The notes: generated by a model not told the origin, from the letters alone. 46,805 nt of DNA from Pseudomonadota bacterium (GCA_028873095.1 JAGWMU010000004.1:1-46805), one strand, 5' to 3'. Shown: positions 1-10,323, counted from the first letter of the stretch. Made by a program: numbers and translations.

Positions 1-2
1 CC

Positions 3-578
3 TTCCACGAGGAGACCGTGCGCAAGCTCGACGCGCTGCACAGCTACGACTGCCTGCGCGCGAACAAGGCGATGATGGCCTGGGGCGTGGAGGCGCGCGT
101 GCCGTTCCTCGACCTGGAGTTCATCGACGTGGCGATGGGCATGGATGCCACGCACAAGATGGCCGGAGCCATGCCGGATGGAAGCCGCAAGATCGAGAAG
201 CACGTGCTGCGCGCGGCCTTCGACGGCGCGCTGCCCAAGGAGATCCTGTGGCGGCAGAAGGAGCAGTTCAGCGACGGCGTGGGCTACGGCTGGATCGACG
301 GCCTCAAGGCGCATGCCGAGCAGCAGGTGACGGACCGCGAATTCGCCGCCGCCGCCGCGCGCTACCCGTTCAACACGCCGGCCACCAAGGAGGCCTATTT
401 CTACCGGCGCATCTTCGAGCAGCACTTCCCGGGCGAGGCCTGCGCCGCCACCGTGCCGGGCGGCAAGTCCATCGCCTGTTCCTCGCCCGCGGCGCTGGCC
501 TGGGACCCGGCCTTCGCGGCGATGGCCGATCCGTCGGGCAGGGCGGTGAAGGGGGTGCACGCGCAGGCGCTGGCCTGA
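3..578 (+). CDS. asnB: asparagine synthase (glutamine-hydrolysing), C-terminal part
   Basis: The gene enters from the left edge; 191 residues of the carboxy end are visible. It should transfer ammonia from glutamine to aspartate with ATP hydrolysis in the cytoplasm. The visible part is the end of the synthetase domain: the segment RANKAMMAWGVEARVPFLD, then RKIEKHVLRAAF and PKEILWRQKEQFSDGVGYGW are typical of AsnB. The YFYRRIFEQHFPG stretch near the end also fits the long proteobacterial AsnB form. The amino-terminal glutaminase domain with its catalytic Cys lies outside the window. It is followed by about 220 bp without a gene. Confidence 0.9.
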   Translation, partial: FHEETVRKLDALHSYDCLRANKAMMAWGVEARVPFLDLEFIDVAMGMDATHKMAGAMPDGSRKIEKHVLRAAFDGALPKEILWRQKEQFSDGVGYGWIDGLKAHAEQQVTDREFAAAAARYPFNTPATKEAYFYRRIFEQHFPGEACAATVPGGKSIACSSPAALAWDPAFAAMADPSGRAVKGVHAQALA

Positions 579-802
579 TCGCGCGCGGGCGGACCGGCAG
601 CGGCCACGTCACCGGGGCCATCGCATGGCCCAAGACGCTCCCGACCAGGCGGGCCGGGCGTCGCGTGGATCAGCCGGCCGGCCCGGCGAATTGGAAATGC
701 CCTGCAGGTCTGCCGTCCCCTCGTTGCGTAGCAACGCGTATTAGGGATGCGTCGGGGAGCTCTGTTACCATGGGCGGCCAAAAATCGACACCCGGTTCAA
801 CC

Positions 803-1928
803 ATGATCGAGACCAATCCGATCCTCGCGCAGATCGCGGACCTACGGGCCCGCGTCGAGTCGCTTAGGGGGTATCTTTGACTACGCCACCAAGAGCGAGC
901 GCCTGGAAGAAGTAAGCCGCGAACTGGAAAATCCCGGGATCTGGGACGATCCGCCGCGCGCGCAGGAGCTCGGCCGCGAGCGGGCCCGGCTGGAAACCAT
1001 CGTCAGCGGCATCGATCGTCTCGGCGCCGGCCTCACCGATGCGAAGGAACTGCTGGACATGGCGATCGCCGACGCCGACGAGGACACCGCCGGCTCGGTG
1101 GTCGCCGATGTCGCCAAGCTCGACGCGCAGGTGGCCAAGCTGGAATTCCAGCGCATGTTCTCCGGCAAGATGGACGCGGCCAATGCGTTCGTCGACATCC
1201 AGGCCGGCGCCGGCGGCACCGAGGCGCAGGACTGGGCCGAGATGCTGCTGCGCATGTATCTGCGCTGGGCCGAATCGCGCGGCTGGAAGACCGAGCTGAT
1301 GGAAGTCAGCGGCGGCGAGGTGGCTGGCATCAAGTCCGCCACGTTCCGCGTCGAGGGCGATTACGCCTATGGCTGGCTGAAGACCGAGATCGGCGTGCAC
1401 CGGCTGGTGCGCAAGAGCCCGTTCGATTCGGACAACCGCCGCCACACCAGCTTCACCTCGGTGTTCGTCTCGCCGGAAGTCGACGACGACATCGAGATCG
1501 ACATCAATCCGGCCGACCTCAGGACCGACGTGTACCGCTCCTCCGGCGCCGGCGGCCAGCACGTCAACAAGACCGAGTCGGCGGTGCGCATCACGCACAT
1601 CCCGACCAATACGGTGGTGGCCTGCCAGACCGGCCGCAGCCAGCACGCGAACCGCGACACCGCGATGAAGATGCTGGCCGCCAAGCTGTACGAACTGGAG
1701 GTGCAGAAGCGCAATGTCGAGAAAGACGCGCTGGAAGCGACCAAGTCCGACATCGGCTGGGGCAGCCAGATCCGCAACTACGTGCTGGACCAGAGCCGCA
1801 TCAAGGACCTGCGCACCGGCGTCGAGCGCACCGACACGCAGAAGGTGCTGGACGGCGATCTGGACGAATTCATCGAGGCCAGCCTGAAGTCGGGTCTCGA
1901 GGCGGGCGCGAAACGCGCCGATGCGTGA
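803..1928 (+). CDS. prfB: peptide chain release factor 2, with programmed +1 frameshift
   Basis: RF2 reads UGA and UAA stop codons and triggers peptidyl-tRNA hydrolysis. Translation starts at ATG 803, runs 25 codons, meets an in-frame UGA and must shift +1 to make the full product of 374 residues. After the shift the frame is open to 1928. The anticodon-mimic tripeptide appears as SPF (in [16 protein letters not shown]) and the catalytic GGQ is in [17 protein letters not shown]. The shift keeps RF2 at a set level: when RF2 is scarce the UGA pauses longer and more ribosomes shift. In E. coli prfB is followed directly by lysS; here a small secreted repeat protein gene lies between them. A plain gene call would start at the internal GTG-like starts near 1059 and lose the amino end. 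Confidence 0.95.
866..881 (+). other. prfB programmed +1 ribosomal frameshift site
   Basis: An internal Shine-Dalgarno-like AGGGGG lies three bases upstream of the slippery CTT, which is followed by the stop and a C: AGG GGG TAT CTT TGA C. This is the canonical bacterial RF2 autoregulation signal. The zero frame ends at the TGA at 878-880; slipping past T878 gives GAC and enters the long downstream frame. Confidence 0.95.
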
Positions 1929-1972
1929 GTATTGATCCGTCGAAGGCCCGATCACCTGCAAGGAGTCACAGC

Positions 1973-2329
1973 ATGAACAGCAAGAAAATCTGCGGGATCC
2001 TGCTTGCATTCGCCGTATTGGCGGTGTTCGCCGGCACGGCGGGCGCGCACGGCCCGTCCGGCCAGAGCATCAAGCAGGATGCCAAGAGCGTCGGCCACGA
2101 CATCGGCAACGACGCCCGCGACGTCGGGCACGCGACCAAGCACGTCGCCGTCAAGGTGGGGCATGGCGCGAAGAAGGCCGGGGTCGGCATCGGCCATGGC
2201 GCGAAGAAGGCCGGCATCGGCATCGGCCACGGCGCGAAGCAGGCCGGCATCGCGGTCGGCCACGGCGCGCGCGAAGCCTGGAACGCCACCCGGCACGCGG
2301 TCAAGCACGCGTTCCACAAGGGCGGCTGA
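1973..2329 (+). CDS. small secreted protein of 11-residue His-containing repeats
   Basis: 118 residues. The start at 1973 is preceded by AGGAG about 8 bases upstream and gives a clear signal peptide (KK, a hydrophobic core, then cleavage near AGAHG). An in-frame start farther upstream would put a polar tail before the signal and is less likely. The mature part is almost entirely seven tandem 11-residue units of the type xxVGHGAKKAG, rich in Ala, Gly, Lys and His with nearly no acidic residues after the second unit. Such 11-residue periodicity favours a long amphipathic helix, as in LEA-type and apolipoprotein-type proteins, and the regularly placed His could bind metal. I do not recognise a named family. 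It sits between prfB and lysS, which are neighbours in many gammaproteobacteria. Confidence 0.75.
   Translation: MNSKKICGILLAFAVLAVFAGTAGAHGPSGQSIKQDAKSVGHDIGNDARDVGHATKHVAVKVGHGAKKAGVGIGHGAKKAGIGIGHGAKQAGIAVGHGAREAWNATRHAVKHAFHKGG
2084..2314 (+). repeat. seven tandem 33-bp units inside the small secreted protein gene
   Basis: The reading frame splits exactly into seven 11-codon units. Units 3 to 6 are close copies at DNA level (GGCCATGGCGCGAAGAAGGCC and variants); units 1, 2 and 7 keep only the VGH or TRH core. The gradient from similar centre to divergent edges suggests growth by unequal crossing over or slippage. It is a coding minisatellite, not a CRISPR array, because there are no unique spacers. 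Confidence 0.85.
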
Positions 2330-2435
2330 GAGAGAGTGCCGCTCCCTAGCGAAGCACCGCGCGTCAGCTGCAAGCCAACCCTGAACAGAGCAACGTCCGA
2401 CGCGCGGTACGGGCGCCGGACGTCACGGAATCCCC

Positions 2436-3953
<1,518 letters not shown>

Positions 3954-4011
3954 CCTGGGTACGGCAACCGCAACATCCTGAAATCACCGACCACCCTTGC
4001 TGGAGTCCGCC

Positions 4012-4317
4012 ATGTGGTACGCGATCATCGGCACCGACAACGCAAACTCGCTGGAGGCGCGCAAGTCCGCGCGCCCGGCGCATCTGGCGCGCCTGCAGCG
4101 GTTGCAGGACGAGGGACGTCTGCTGCTGGCCGGCCCGTTTCCGGCGATCGACGCCGACGAGCCGGGTCCGGCCGGTTTCAGCGGCAGCCTGATCGTCGCC
4201 GAATTCGCGTCGCTGCCGGACGCCCGGACCTGGGCAGAGGCCGATCCCTACGTCGCCGCGGGTGTGTACCGCGAAGTGACGGTCAAGCCGTTTCGCAAAA
4301 CGCTGCCCGCGGCGTGA
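4012..4317 (+). CDS. yciI: YciI family protein
   Basis: 101 residues of a small cytoplasmic dimeric alpha-beta barrel (ferredoxin-like) protein. The opening [18 protein letters not shown] with the conserved His, the GRLLLAGPF stretch and the DPYVAAGVY segment are characteristic of YciI. The family's putative active site is a His-Asp pair, but no agreed reaction exists. The start at 4012 has TGGAG 6 to 7 bases upstream and gives the family's usual amino end. It is separated by 8 bp from bolA, so the two are probably cotranscribed. Confidence 0.85.
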   Translation: MWYAIIGTDNANSLEARKSARPAHLARLQRLQDEGRLLLAGPFPAIDADEPGPAGFSGSLIVAEFASLPDARTWAEADPYVAAGVYREVTVKPFRKTLPAA

Positions 4318-4325
4318 GTGCGGCG

Positions 4326-4589
4326 ATGCATACCCGGCCGGTCGTCGAGCAGATCCGCGGGCGCCTGCAGAGCGCCTTCGCGCCGACCGAACTCGACGTC
4401 TTCGACGAAGGCCACCAGCACATCGGCCATGCCGGCGAGGGCAAGGGGCATTTTCGCGTGCGCATCGTCAGCGCCGCGTTTGCCGGGCAATCGCCGCTAA
4501 AACGCCACCGCATGGTCTATGCCGCGCTCGACGATCTGATCGGCAACGGCATTCATGCGCTGTCGATCGATGCACGTTCAAGTGAATAA
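4326..4589 (+). CDS. bolA: BolA family protein
   Basis: 87 residues. The BolA fold is visible: VVEQIRGRLQSAF, then a loop with DEGHQHIGHAG, FRVRIVSAAFAGQSPLKRHRMVY and the closing NGIHALSI. BolA proteins bind Fe-S clusters together with monothiol glutaredoxins and in E. coli affect shape and stress responses. The invariant His in KRHRMVY is present. It directly follows the yciI gene, and the two gene types often occur together in gammaproteobacteria. Confidence 0.9.
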   Translation: MHTRPVVEQIRGRLQSAFAPTELDVFDEGHQHIGHAGEGKGHFRVRIVSAAFAGQSPLKRHRMVYAALDDLIGNGIHALSIDARSSE

Positions 4590-4726
4590 TGATTTAGAAC
4601 AAATGGATATGATGCGTTCTTGAAGTTATATCTGCTGGCGGAACGCATTGCAGCCCCGCTCCACGTTTGGCACAGTGCGCTGTCGCCCGATCGTGCGGGC
4701 GTTACCGAAGACCGACCGATGCCCGC

Positions 4727-7700
4727 ATGCGCCTGACCACCATCAAACTCGCCGGTTTCAAGTCCTTCGTGGACCCGACCACCCTGCATCTGCCGAGCAA
4801 CATGATCGGCGTGGTGGGTCCGAACGGCTGCGGCAAATCCAACATCATCGACGCGATCCGCTGGGTGATGGGCGAGAGCGCGGCCAGCCGCCTGCGCGGC
4901 GATTCGCTCACCGACGTGATCTTTTCCGGTTCCAGCTCACGCAAGCCGGTGGGGCAGGCCACGGTCGAGCTGATCTTCGACAACGCCGACGGCTCGATCC
5001 AGGGCGAGTACGGCCAGTACGCCGAGATCTCGGTGAAGCGCCAGGTCAGCCGCGACGGGCAATCCGGGTATTTCCTGAACGGCGCGCGCTGCCGGCGCCG
5101 CGACATCACCGACCTGTTCCTCGGCACCGGCCTGGGTCCGCGCAGCTACTCGATCATCGAACAGGGCATGATCAGCCAGATCATCGAGGCGCACCCCGAA
5201 GAGCTGCGCATGCATCTTGAAGAGGCCGCCGGCATTTCCAAATACAAGGAGCGGCGCAAGGAGACCGAAAGCCGCATCAAGGCCACCCGCGAAAACCTCG
5301 ATCGCGTGCGCGACGTGCGCGACGAGGTGGACAAGCAGCTGGAGCACCTGAACCGCCAGGCGCGCACCGCCGAACGCTGGAAGGCGCTGAAGGCGGAACA
5401 GACCCACAAGGAAGCCGAGCTGCGCGCGCTGGAATACCGCGGCCTGAAAGGCCAGCACGATGGCGAAGGCGCCGAGCTGTCCGCAGCCGAAATCGAGATC
5501 GAGAAACAGCTGGCCGCGCAGCGGCAGATCGAGGCGCAACTGGAGAGCGCGCGCGAACGCCATGTCGGCGCCAGCGACCAGCTGAACGCCGTGCAGGCCG
5601 AGGTCTACAAGGTCGGCGCCGAGATCGCCCGGGTCGAGCAGCAGGTGCGCCACAACCGGGACACCGCCGAACGGCTGCAGCGTTCCCATGGCGATGCCGA
5701 ACGCGAGCGTGACGAACTGGCGGCGCACATCGAGACCGACCGCGAGCAGATCGAAATCCTGCGCATGGCGCTGGCCGAGGGCGGGCCGAAACTCGAGACC
5801 CTGCAGCAGCTGCAGGACGACACCGCGCAGATTCTGCACGACAGCGAAACCCGGCTGGCCGACTGGCAGCAGCGCTGGGACAGCCACACCCGTACCGCCG
5901 GCGAGTCCAGCCGCGCCGCCGAAGTGGAGCGCACCAAGCTCAATTACCTGGATCGGCAGGCGATCGACCTGGCGCGTCGCCGCGAAGCGCTGGAGGCTGA
6001 GCAGCAGGCCACCGACGTGGCCACCCTGGACGCCGCCGGCGCGCAGCTGCATGGCGAGCACGACATCCAGCGCGAGCGGGTCGAAACCCTCGGCAGCCTG
6101 CTCGACCGGCACAAGCTCGGCCACGAGCAGGTGCTGGACGAGGAGCGCCAGGTGCAGTCGGCGCTGAACGAGGCGCGCCAGCAGTTGCAGGCGGCGCGGG
6201 GCCGGCATGCCTCGCTGGAAGCGTTGCAGCATGCCGCGCTGGGCCAGGACGAAGGCGCCGCCAGCGGCTGGCTGGCCCGTCTGGGGCTGGACCAGTCCCG
6301 CCGCCTGGGCGAGTCGCTGCAGGTCGAGACCGGCTGGGAGACGGCCGTGGAAACCGCGCTCAGCGGGTTCCTCGACAGCGTGCTGGTGGACGGCTCGCAC
6401 ACCCTCGCGGGCGAGTTCGGCACCCTGGAAAACGCCGATGTCGCGTTGCTCGACGGCGTCGCCGGCGGCGCCAACACCGCCGACACGCTGGCGGCGCACG
6501 TGCGCGGCCCGGCCGCCGCGGTGACGATACTCGGCCATGTCCTGACGGCGGAATCGCTGTCGGAGGCGCAGCAGCGCGTGGCATCGCTGTCCCCGCTGGC
6601 GCCGTACCAGTCGGTGATCACCCCTGCCGGCGAATGGCTGGGGCCGGGCTGGGCGCGCGTGCGCCGCGCGCAGGGCAGCCAGGTCGGCGTCCTCGCGCGC
6701 GAGCGCGAGATCCGTGCGCTGACCGGGCAGGTCGCGGCGCTGGAGGCGCGGATCGAGGAGGCCACCGGCCAGCTGGACGCCTTGCGCGCCCGCAAATTCG
6801 ACGCCGAGCGCGCGCGCGACGACGCGCAGCGCGAGCTGTACAACGCGCATCGCCGCCAGTCCGAACTGGCCGGCCAGATCCAGAGCCATCGCGGCAAGCT
6901 GGAGACGGCGCGGGCGCGCGCCGAGCGGGTGACCGGCGAGCTGTCCGAACTCGCCGCGCAACGCGACGAACTGCAGGGCCAGACCCGCGAGGCGCGGGCG
7001 CGGCTGGACGAATCGGTCGCCCTGATGGGCGATCTGGAAGACCGGCGGCGCGAGCTGGAGAACGAACGCCGCGCGCTGCTCGAGGCACGCGAGGAAGCGC
7101 GCATGAACGCGCGCGAGGCGGCCGACCAGTCGCATGCCCTGGCGCTTGGGCTTGAATCCCGGCGCGCCGCGCTGGCCTCGCTGGAACAGGCGCTGGGCCG
7201 CATGGACGCGCAGCTGCGCCAGATCGAGGCGCGCCGCAGCGAAATCGCCGAGCAGCTGGCGGCCGGCTCCGATCCGATCGCCGAGCTGGAAAGCGAACGC
7301 CAGACCTACCTGGATCAGCGCCTGCTGGTCGACCGGCAGCTGGTGGAGGCGCGCCGCGCGCTGGAAGACGTCGACGCGGACGTGCGCCGGCTGGAACAGG
7401 AACGCCAGCGCGTCGAGCACGGCCTGGGCGCGCTGCGCGAGAAGCTGTCGGAGAAGCGCCTGGCCGCGCAGGCGTTGCAGATGCGCGCCGAACAGCTCGC
7501 CGAAGCGATCAACGCCTCCGGCCTGGAACTGCAGGCGCTGCTGGCGGAACTGGCCGAAGACGTCGATGCCGGCCAGTGGCGCCGGCAGCTCGACGAGCTC
7601 GGCCAGAAGATCGCCCGGCTGGAACCGGTGAACCTCGCCGCGATCCAGGAACATGCCGAACAGAGCGAGCGCAAGACCTACCTGGACAACCAGCTGGCCG

Positions 7701-8236
7701 ATCTGACCAGCGCGATGGAAACGCTGGAAGGCGCGATCAGGAAGATCGACCGCGAGACCCGCCAGCGCTTCAAGGAGACCTTCGACAAGGTCAATGCCGG
7801 CGTGCAGGAGCTGTTCCCGCGGCTGTTCGGCGGCGGCCATGCCTACCTTGAACTGACCGGCGACGACCTGCTCAATACCGGCGTGTCGATCATGGCGCGC
7901 CCGCCGGGCAAGCGGATCACCAACATCACCCTGCTTTCCGGCGGCGAGAAGGCGCTGACCGCGGTGTCGCTGGTATTCGCCATCTTCGGCCTCAATCCCT
8001 CGCCGTTCTGCCTGCTGGACGAGGTGGACGCGCCGCTGGACGAAGCGAACGTCGTGCGCTTCTCCAACATGGTCAGGGAGATGAGCGAAAGAGTGCAATT
8101 CATCTTCATCAGCCACAACAAGGCCACCATGGAGGCGGCCACCCAGCTGTGCGGCGTGACCATGCGCGAGCCGGGCGTATCGCGCCTGGTACAGGTGGAC
8201 CTCGCCGAAGCGGCTAAACTGGCAGGCGCTGCCTGA
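4727..8236 (+). CDS. smc: chromosome segregation ATPase SMC
   Basis: 1169 residues, the usual SMC length. It organises and segregates the chromosome as a dimer with ScpA and ScpB. The head begins at once: MRLTTIKLAGFKSF, Walker A GPNGCGKSN at residues 31-39. Two long coiled coils (about 165-500 and 670-1000) flank a hinge near residues 520-660. The carboxy head has the ABC signature LLSGGEKALTAV and Walker B PFCLLDEVDAPLDEAN. I chose ATG 4727 because it gives the family amino end; an upstream TTG in frame would add an unrelated 20 residues. The preceding 137 bp are AT-rich and probably hold its promoter. Next gene zipA begins 11 bp later. Confidence 0.97.
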   Translation: MRLTTIKLAGFKSFVDPTTLHLPSNMIGVVGPNGCGKSNIIDAIRWVMGESAASRLRGDSLTDVIFSGSSSRKPVGQATVELIFDNADGSIQGEYGQYAEISVKRQVSRDGQSGYFLNGARCRRRDITDLFLGTGLGPRSYSIIEQGMISQIIEAHPEELRMHLEEAAGISKYKERRKETESRIKATRENLDRVRDVRDEVDKQLEHLNRQARTAERWKALKAEQTHKEAELRALEYRGLKGQHDGEGAELSAAEIEIEKQLAAQRQIEAQLESARERHVGASDQLNAVQAEVYKVGAEIARVEQQVRHNRDTAERLQRSHGDAERERDELAAHIETDREQIEILRMALAEGGPKLETLQQLQDDTAQILHDSETRLADWQQRWDSHTRTAGESSRAAEVERTKLNYLDRQAIDLARRREALEAEQQATDVATLDAAGAQLHGEHDIQRERVETLGSLLDRHKLGHEQVLDEERQVQSALNEARQQLQAARGRHASLEALQHAALGQDEGAASGWLARLGLDQSRRLGESLQVETGWETAVETALSGFLDSVLVDGSHTLAGEFGTLENADVALLDGVAGGANTADTLAAHVRGPAAAVTILGHVLTAESLSEAQQRVASLSPLAPYQSVITPAGEWLGPGWARVRRAQGSQVGVLAREREIRALTGQVAALEARIEEATGQLDALRARKFDAERARDDAQRELYNAHRRQSELAGQIQSHRGKLETARARAERVTGELSELAAQRDELQGQTREARARLDESVALMGDLEDRRRELENERRALLEAREEARMNAREAADQSHALALGLESRRAALASLEQALGRMDAQLRQIEARRSEIAEQLAAGSDPIAELESERQTYLDQRLLVDRQLVEARRALEDVDADVRRLEQERQRVEHGLGALREKLSEKRLAAQALQMRAEQLAEAINASGLELQALLAELAEDVDAGQWRRQLDELGQKIARLEPVNLAAIQEHAEQSERKTYLDNQLADLTSAMETLEGAIRKIDRETRQRFKETFDKVNAGVQELFPRLFGGGHAYLELTGDDLLNTGVSIMARPPGKRITNITLLSGGEKALTAVSLVFAIFGLNPSPFCLLDEVDAPLDEANVVRFSNMVREMSERVQFIFISHNKATMEAATQLCGVTMREPGVSRLVQVDLAEAAKLAGAA

Positions 8237-8247
8237 GGAATCCTTCG

Positions 8248-9234
8248 ATGACGTTGCCACCTGTTCTCGCCGTTGGCTGGAATCCCGCCGTCGGCATTCC
8301 ACTGTTCATTTTCAGCGTGATCGCGCTGGCGTTGATGTGGCTGTTCGGCCAGCCGAAGAAGGAGCAGGGCAAGCGGCGCATCGGCGGCACCCAGCCTGGC
8401 GGCGACCGGCGCGAACCGACCCTGGGCGGATCCAGTCTCGCCGACGACCCGTGCTTCGATTCGCTCGATGCGCCCGCCGGCGACCGCCGGCGGGGCGACC
8501 CGTCGCCGCAACAGGGCGAGCTGGACGTGGGGTTGCGCGCCGAGCTCGAACGCCTGGGCGCCACCTTGTCCGGCGAGCACGGCCATGCCAGGGCGAAACC
8601 GAAGCTGGCCGGCCACGCCGCCTCGATCGTCGACGCCCTGCGTGCGCCCGCATCCGGCGATACGCCGGCGCACGCCGCACCGTCGCCGTCGGCACCGCCG
8701 CCGTCCATCGCACAACCGCCCGCCGCAGCGCCGGTTGCGGCAAAGGCCCCGCCCCGCACGGAGCTGGGTCGACGCCCGGAGCAGTTGCCGGTGGAGCGCA
8801 TCGTCACGCTGTTCGTGGTCGCGCGCGAAGGCAGTTTCTTCCATGGTCCGGACATGGTGGTGGCGGCCGAAAAAGCCGGCCTCGAGTACGGCGACATGGG
8901 CATTTACCACCGGCTGGTCGACGGCAAGCGCGAACTCGGGCCGATCTTCAGCGTGGCCAACATGCTCAAGCCGGGCAATTTCGACCTGGGCCGGCTGGAC
9001 GCATTGCGCACGCCCGGGGTGAGCTTCTTCATGACCCTGCCGGCGCCGTTGCCGGCGCTGGACGCGTGGGACGCGATGCTGCCCACGGCGCAGCGCCTGG
9101 CCGAGTTGCTGGACGGCCAGGTGCTCGACGAGGAGCGCAATGCGCTCGGTCGCCAGCGGATCGCCCATATCCGCGACGAACTGCGCGGCTGGGACCGCGG
9201 CCACGAAGGCAAGGAAATCATCTTCGGCCGCTGA
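8248..9234 (+). CDS. zipA: cell division protein ZipA
   Basis: 328 residues. ZipA tethers FtsZ to the inner membrane during division. One amino-terminal membrane helix (about residues 14-37) is followed by a basic stretch and a Pro/Ala-rich linker (to about residue 185). The carboxy-terminal FtsZ-binding domain contains VTLFVVAREGSFFHGPDMV, YGDMGIYHRL and IFSVANMLKPGNFD, all family hallmarks. The gene order smc-zipA is typical of Xanthomonadales, where ligA usually comes next; here it does not. Confidence 0.93.
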   Translation: MTLPPVLAVGWNPAVGIPLFIFSVIALALMWLFGQPKKEQGKRRIGGTQPGGDRREPTLGGSSLADDPCFDSLDAPAGDRRRGDPSPQQGELDVGLRAELERLGATLSGEHGHARAKPKLAGHAASIVDALRAPASGDTPAHAAPSPSAPPPSIAQPPAAAPVAAKAPPRTELGRRPEQLPVERIVTLFVVAREGSFFHGPDMVVAAEKAGLEYGDMGIYHRLVDGKRELGPIFSVANMLKPGNFDLGRLDALRTPGVSFFMTLPAPLPALDAWDAMLPTAQRLAELLDGQVLDEERNALGRQRIAHIRDELRGWDRGHEGKEIIFGR

Positions 9235-9392
9235 GGCCCGTCGCCTGCCATGCGACGACGGGGCGGCATCCGCGGCCGACAGCCAGCTGCCGCGAACCGG
9301 ACAGGGCCTCCGGCGGCACGGCCGCCGAACCCGCCGCGGTGGCCGGGGCCCGGACCGGACGCCTGCCGGGACGCCTGCGACAACTTGCCATG

Positions 9393-9420
9393 TTGTGCGG
9401 CGCCTTGGCCGGTGTATAGC
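9393..9420 (+). promoter_or_regulatory. candidate promoter for leader ORF and rquA-frd
   Basis: TTGTGC (9393-9398) and TATAGC (9415-9420) are separated by 16 bp and lie 36 bp before a well-formed ribosome binding site. A small dyad ACAAC-N7-GTTGT (about 9380-9396) overlaps the -35 side and could be an operator. Both are pattern matches only. Confidence 0.3.
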
Positions 9421-9455
9421 TGCACGGTGAGCGTCACGGGCAAAGGAGTCGCACC

Positions 9456-9497
9456 ATGACATGCCCGGGCCGTTGCCGTCCGTCGTTGCGGCAATGA
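9456..9497 (+). CDS. 13-codon leader ORF upstream of rquA
   Basis: ATG 9456 is preceded by a strong Shine-Dalgarno AAAGGAG (9442-9448) with 7 bases spacing, much better than that of most genes here. It encodes MTCPGRCRPSLRQ and stops 34 bp before rquA. The peptide has two Cys, three Arg and two Pro in 13 residues. Such short translated leaders can act as attenuation or arrest sensors. No anti-terminator hairpin pair is obvious, so function is open and it may be a chance ORF. Confidence 0.35.
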   Translation: MTCPGRCRPSLRQ

Positions 9498-9531
9498 CCG
9501 GGCACTGATCAGGGCCGATCAAGGAAGCAGC

Positions 9532-10323
9532 ATGAACATCTGGCTGATGGGCGGGCTTTGGGTCGTTTTTTTCCTGCTGGTGTCCACGGCCCTGTTCTTC
9601 TTTGCGGCGACACGAGGCGCGCTCGTCCTGCGCGGCCTGACGGCGGATGCGGCCTGCGACAAATCGCATGTGTACCCGATCTATTCGAACATGCGCCTGA
9701 TCAAGCTGGTGGATTTCCAGCCGGTCATCTCGGCCATCCTGCTGTTCCAGTACCACCATCTCGTCGCGCGCATCGTGCGCGAGCTCCGGTCGGTCGACCT
9801 GAAGAACCGGAATCTGCTGATCACGTCATGCGCCTTCGGCAATGTCATTCCCCGTGTGGTGCAGGCGGCTGTCCAGGCGGGCGCCGGGCGCGTCCTGGTC
9901 ACCGACATCATCGACAATGAACTCGTCCACGCACGGAGCAAGGTCGGCGATCTCTCGGCCAAGGTGGAGTTCATCGAGGACAACGCCACGGCGATGCGGC
10001 AACCCGACGGCGTGGCCGCTGCCAATGTCATGTTTTTCCTGTTGCACGAACTGCCGCACCGTCTCAAGCGGCAGGCCCTGAGCGAGGCCGGGCGCATGCT
10101 GGCGCCGGGCGGCAAGCTCCTGCTGGCGGAATTTCACCGGCCCGACGTGCGCGTATTGCGCGCGATGAGCTGGCTCTATTTCAAGGTATTCGAGCCCCTC
10201 GGCCTGGCGCTGTGGAATACCCACGACCCGCTCGACTGCCTGGAAAGCATGGGCGGATGGACGTGCCAGCGGACCACCTATTTCTTCGGAAATTTCCAGA
10301 TCATCGTCGCAACACGACAGTAG
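9532..10323 (+). CDS. rquA: RquA-like rhodoquinone biosynthesis methyltransferase homologue
   Basis: 263 residues. RquA is a diverged class I methyltransferase-fold protein that converts ubiquinone to rhodoquinone, the low-potential quinone needed to reduce fumarate. The amino end has one membrane helix (about residues 5-25). The core then shows YPIYSNMRLIKLVDFQ and the altered cofactor motif LLITSCAFGNVIP, which lacks the acidic residue and GxG of normal SAM enzymes and resembles the CVYG-type motif I recall for RquA. It also shows NVMFFLLHELPHRLKRQAL, MLAPGGKLLLAEFH, FEPLGLALW and a closing TTYFFGNFQIIVATR. FFLLHE-P and TYF-G--Q at the end are the traits I associate with RquA rather than UbiE. 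The next four genes encode fumarate reductase, which strongly supports this reading. Alternative: another UbiE-like methyltransferase. The ribosome binding site AAGGAAG is 4 to 9 bases upstream. Confidence 0.75.
   Translation: MNIWLMGGLWVVFFLLVSTALFFFAATRGALVLRGLTADAACDKSHVYPIYSNMRLIKLVDFQPVISAILLFQYHHLVARIVRELRSVDLKNRNLLITSCAFGNVIPRVVQAAVQAGAGRVLVTDIIDNELVHARSKVGDLSAKVEFIEDNATAMRQPDGVAAANVMFFLLHELPHRLKRQALSEAGRMLAPGGKLLLAEFHRPDVRVLRAMSWLYFKVFEPLGLALWNTHDPLDCLESMGGWTCQRTTYFFGNFQIIVATRQ

Noticed and set aside
2084..2314. Tandem 33-bp units as a CRISPR array
   Set aside because: The units are contiguous, in frame and without spacers; they encode protein repeats.
4937..8302. Very long antisense ORF across smc
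   Set aside because: Long open antisense frames are normal opposite high-GC genes; the sense strand is clearly SMC.
9506..9521. TGATCAGGGCCGATCA as an FNR/ANR box for anaerobic control of rquA-frd
   Set aside because: The half-sites TGAT and ATCA are 8 bases apart instead of 4, and the site overlaps the rquA ribosome binding region.
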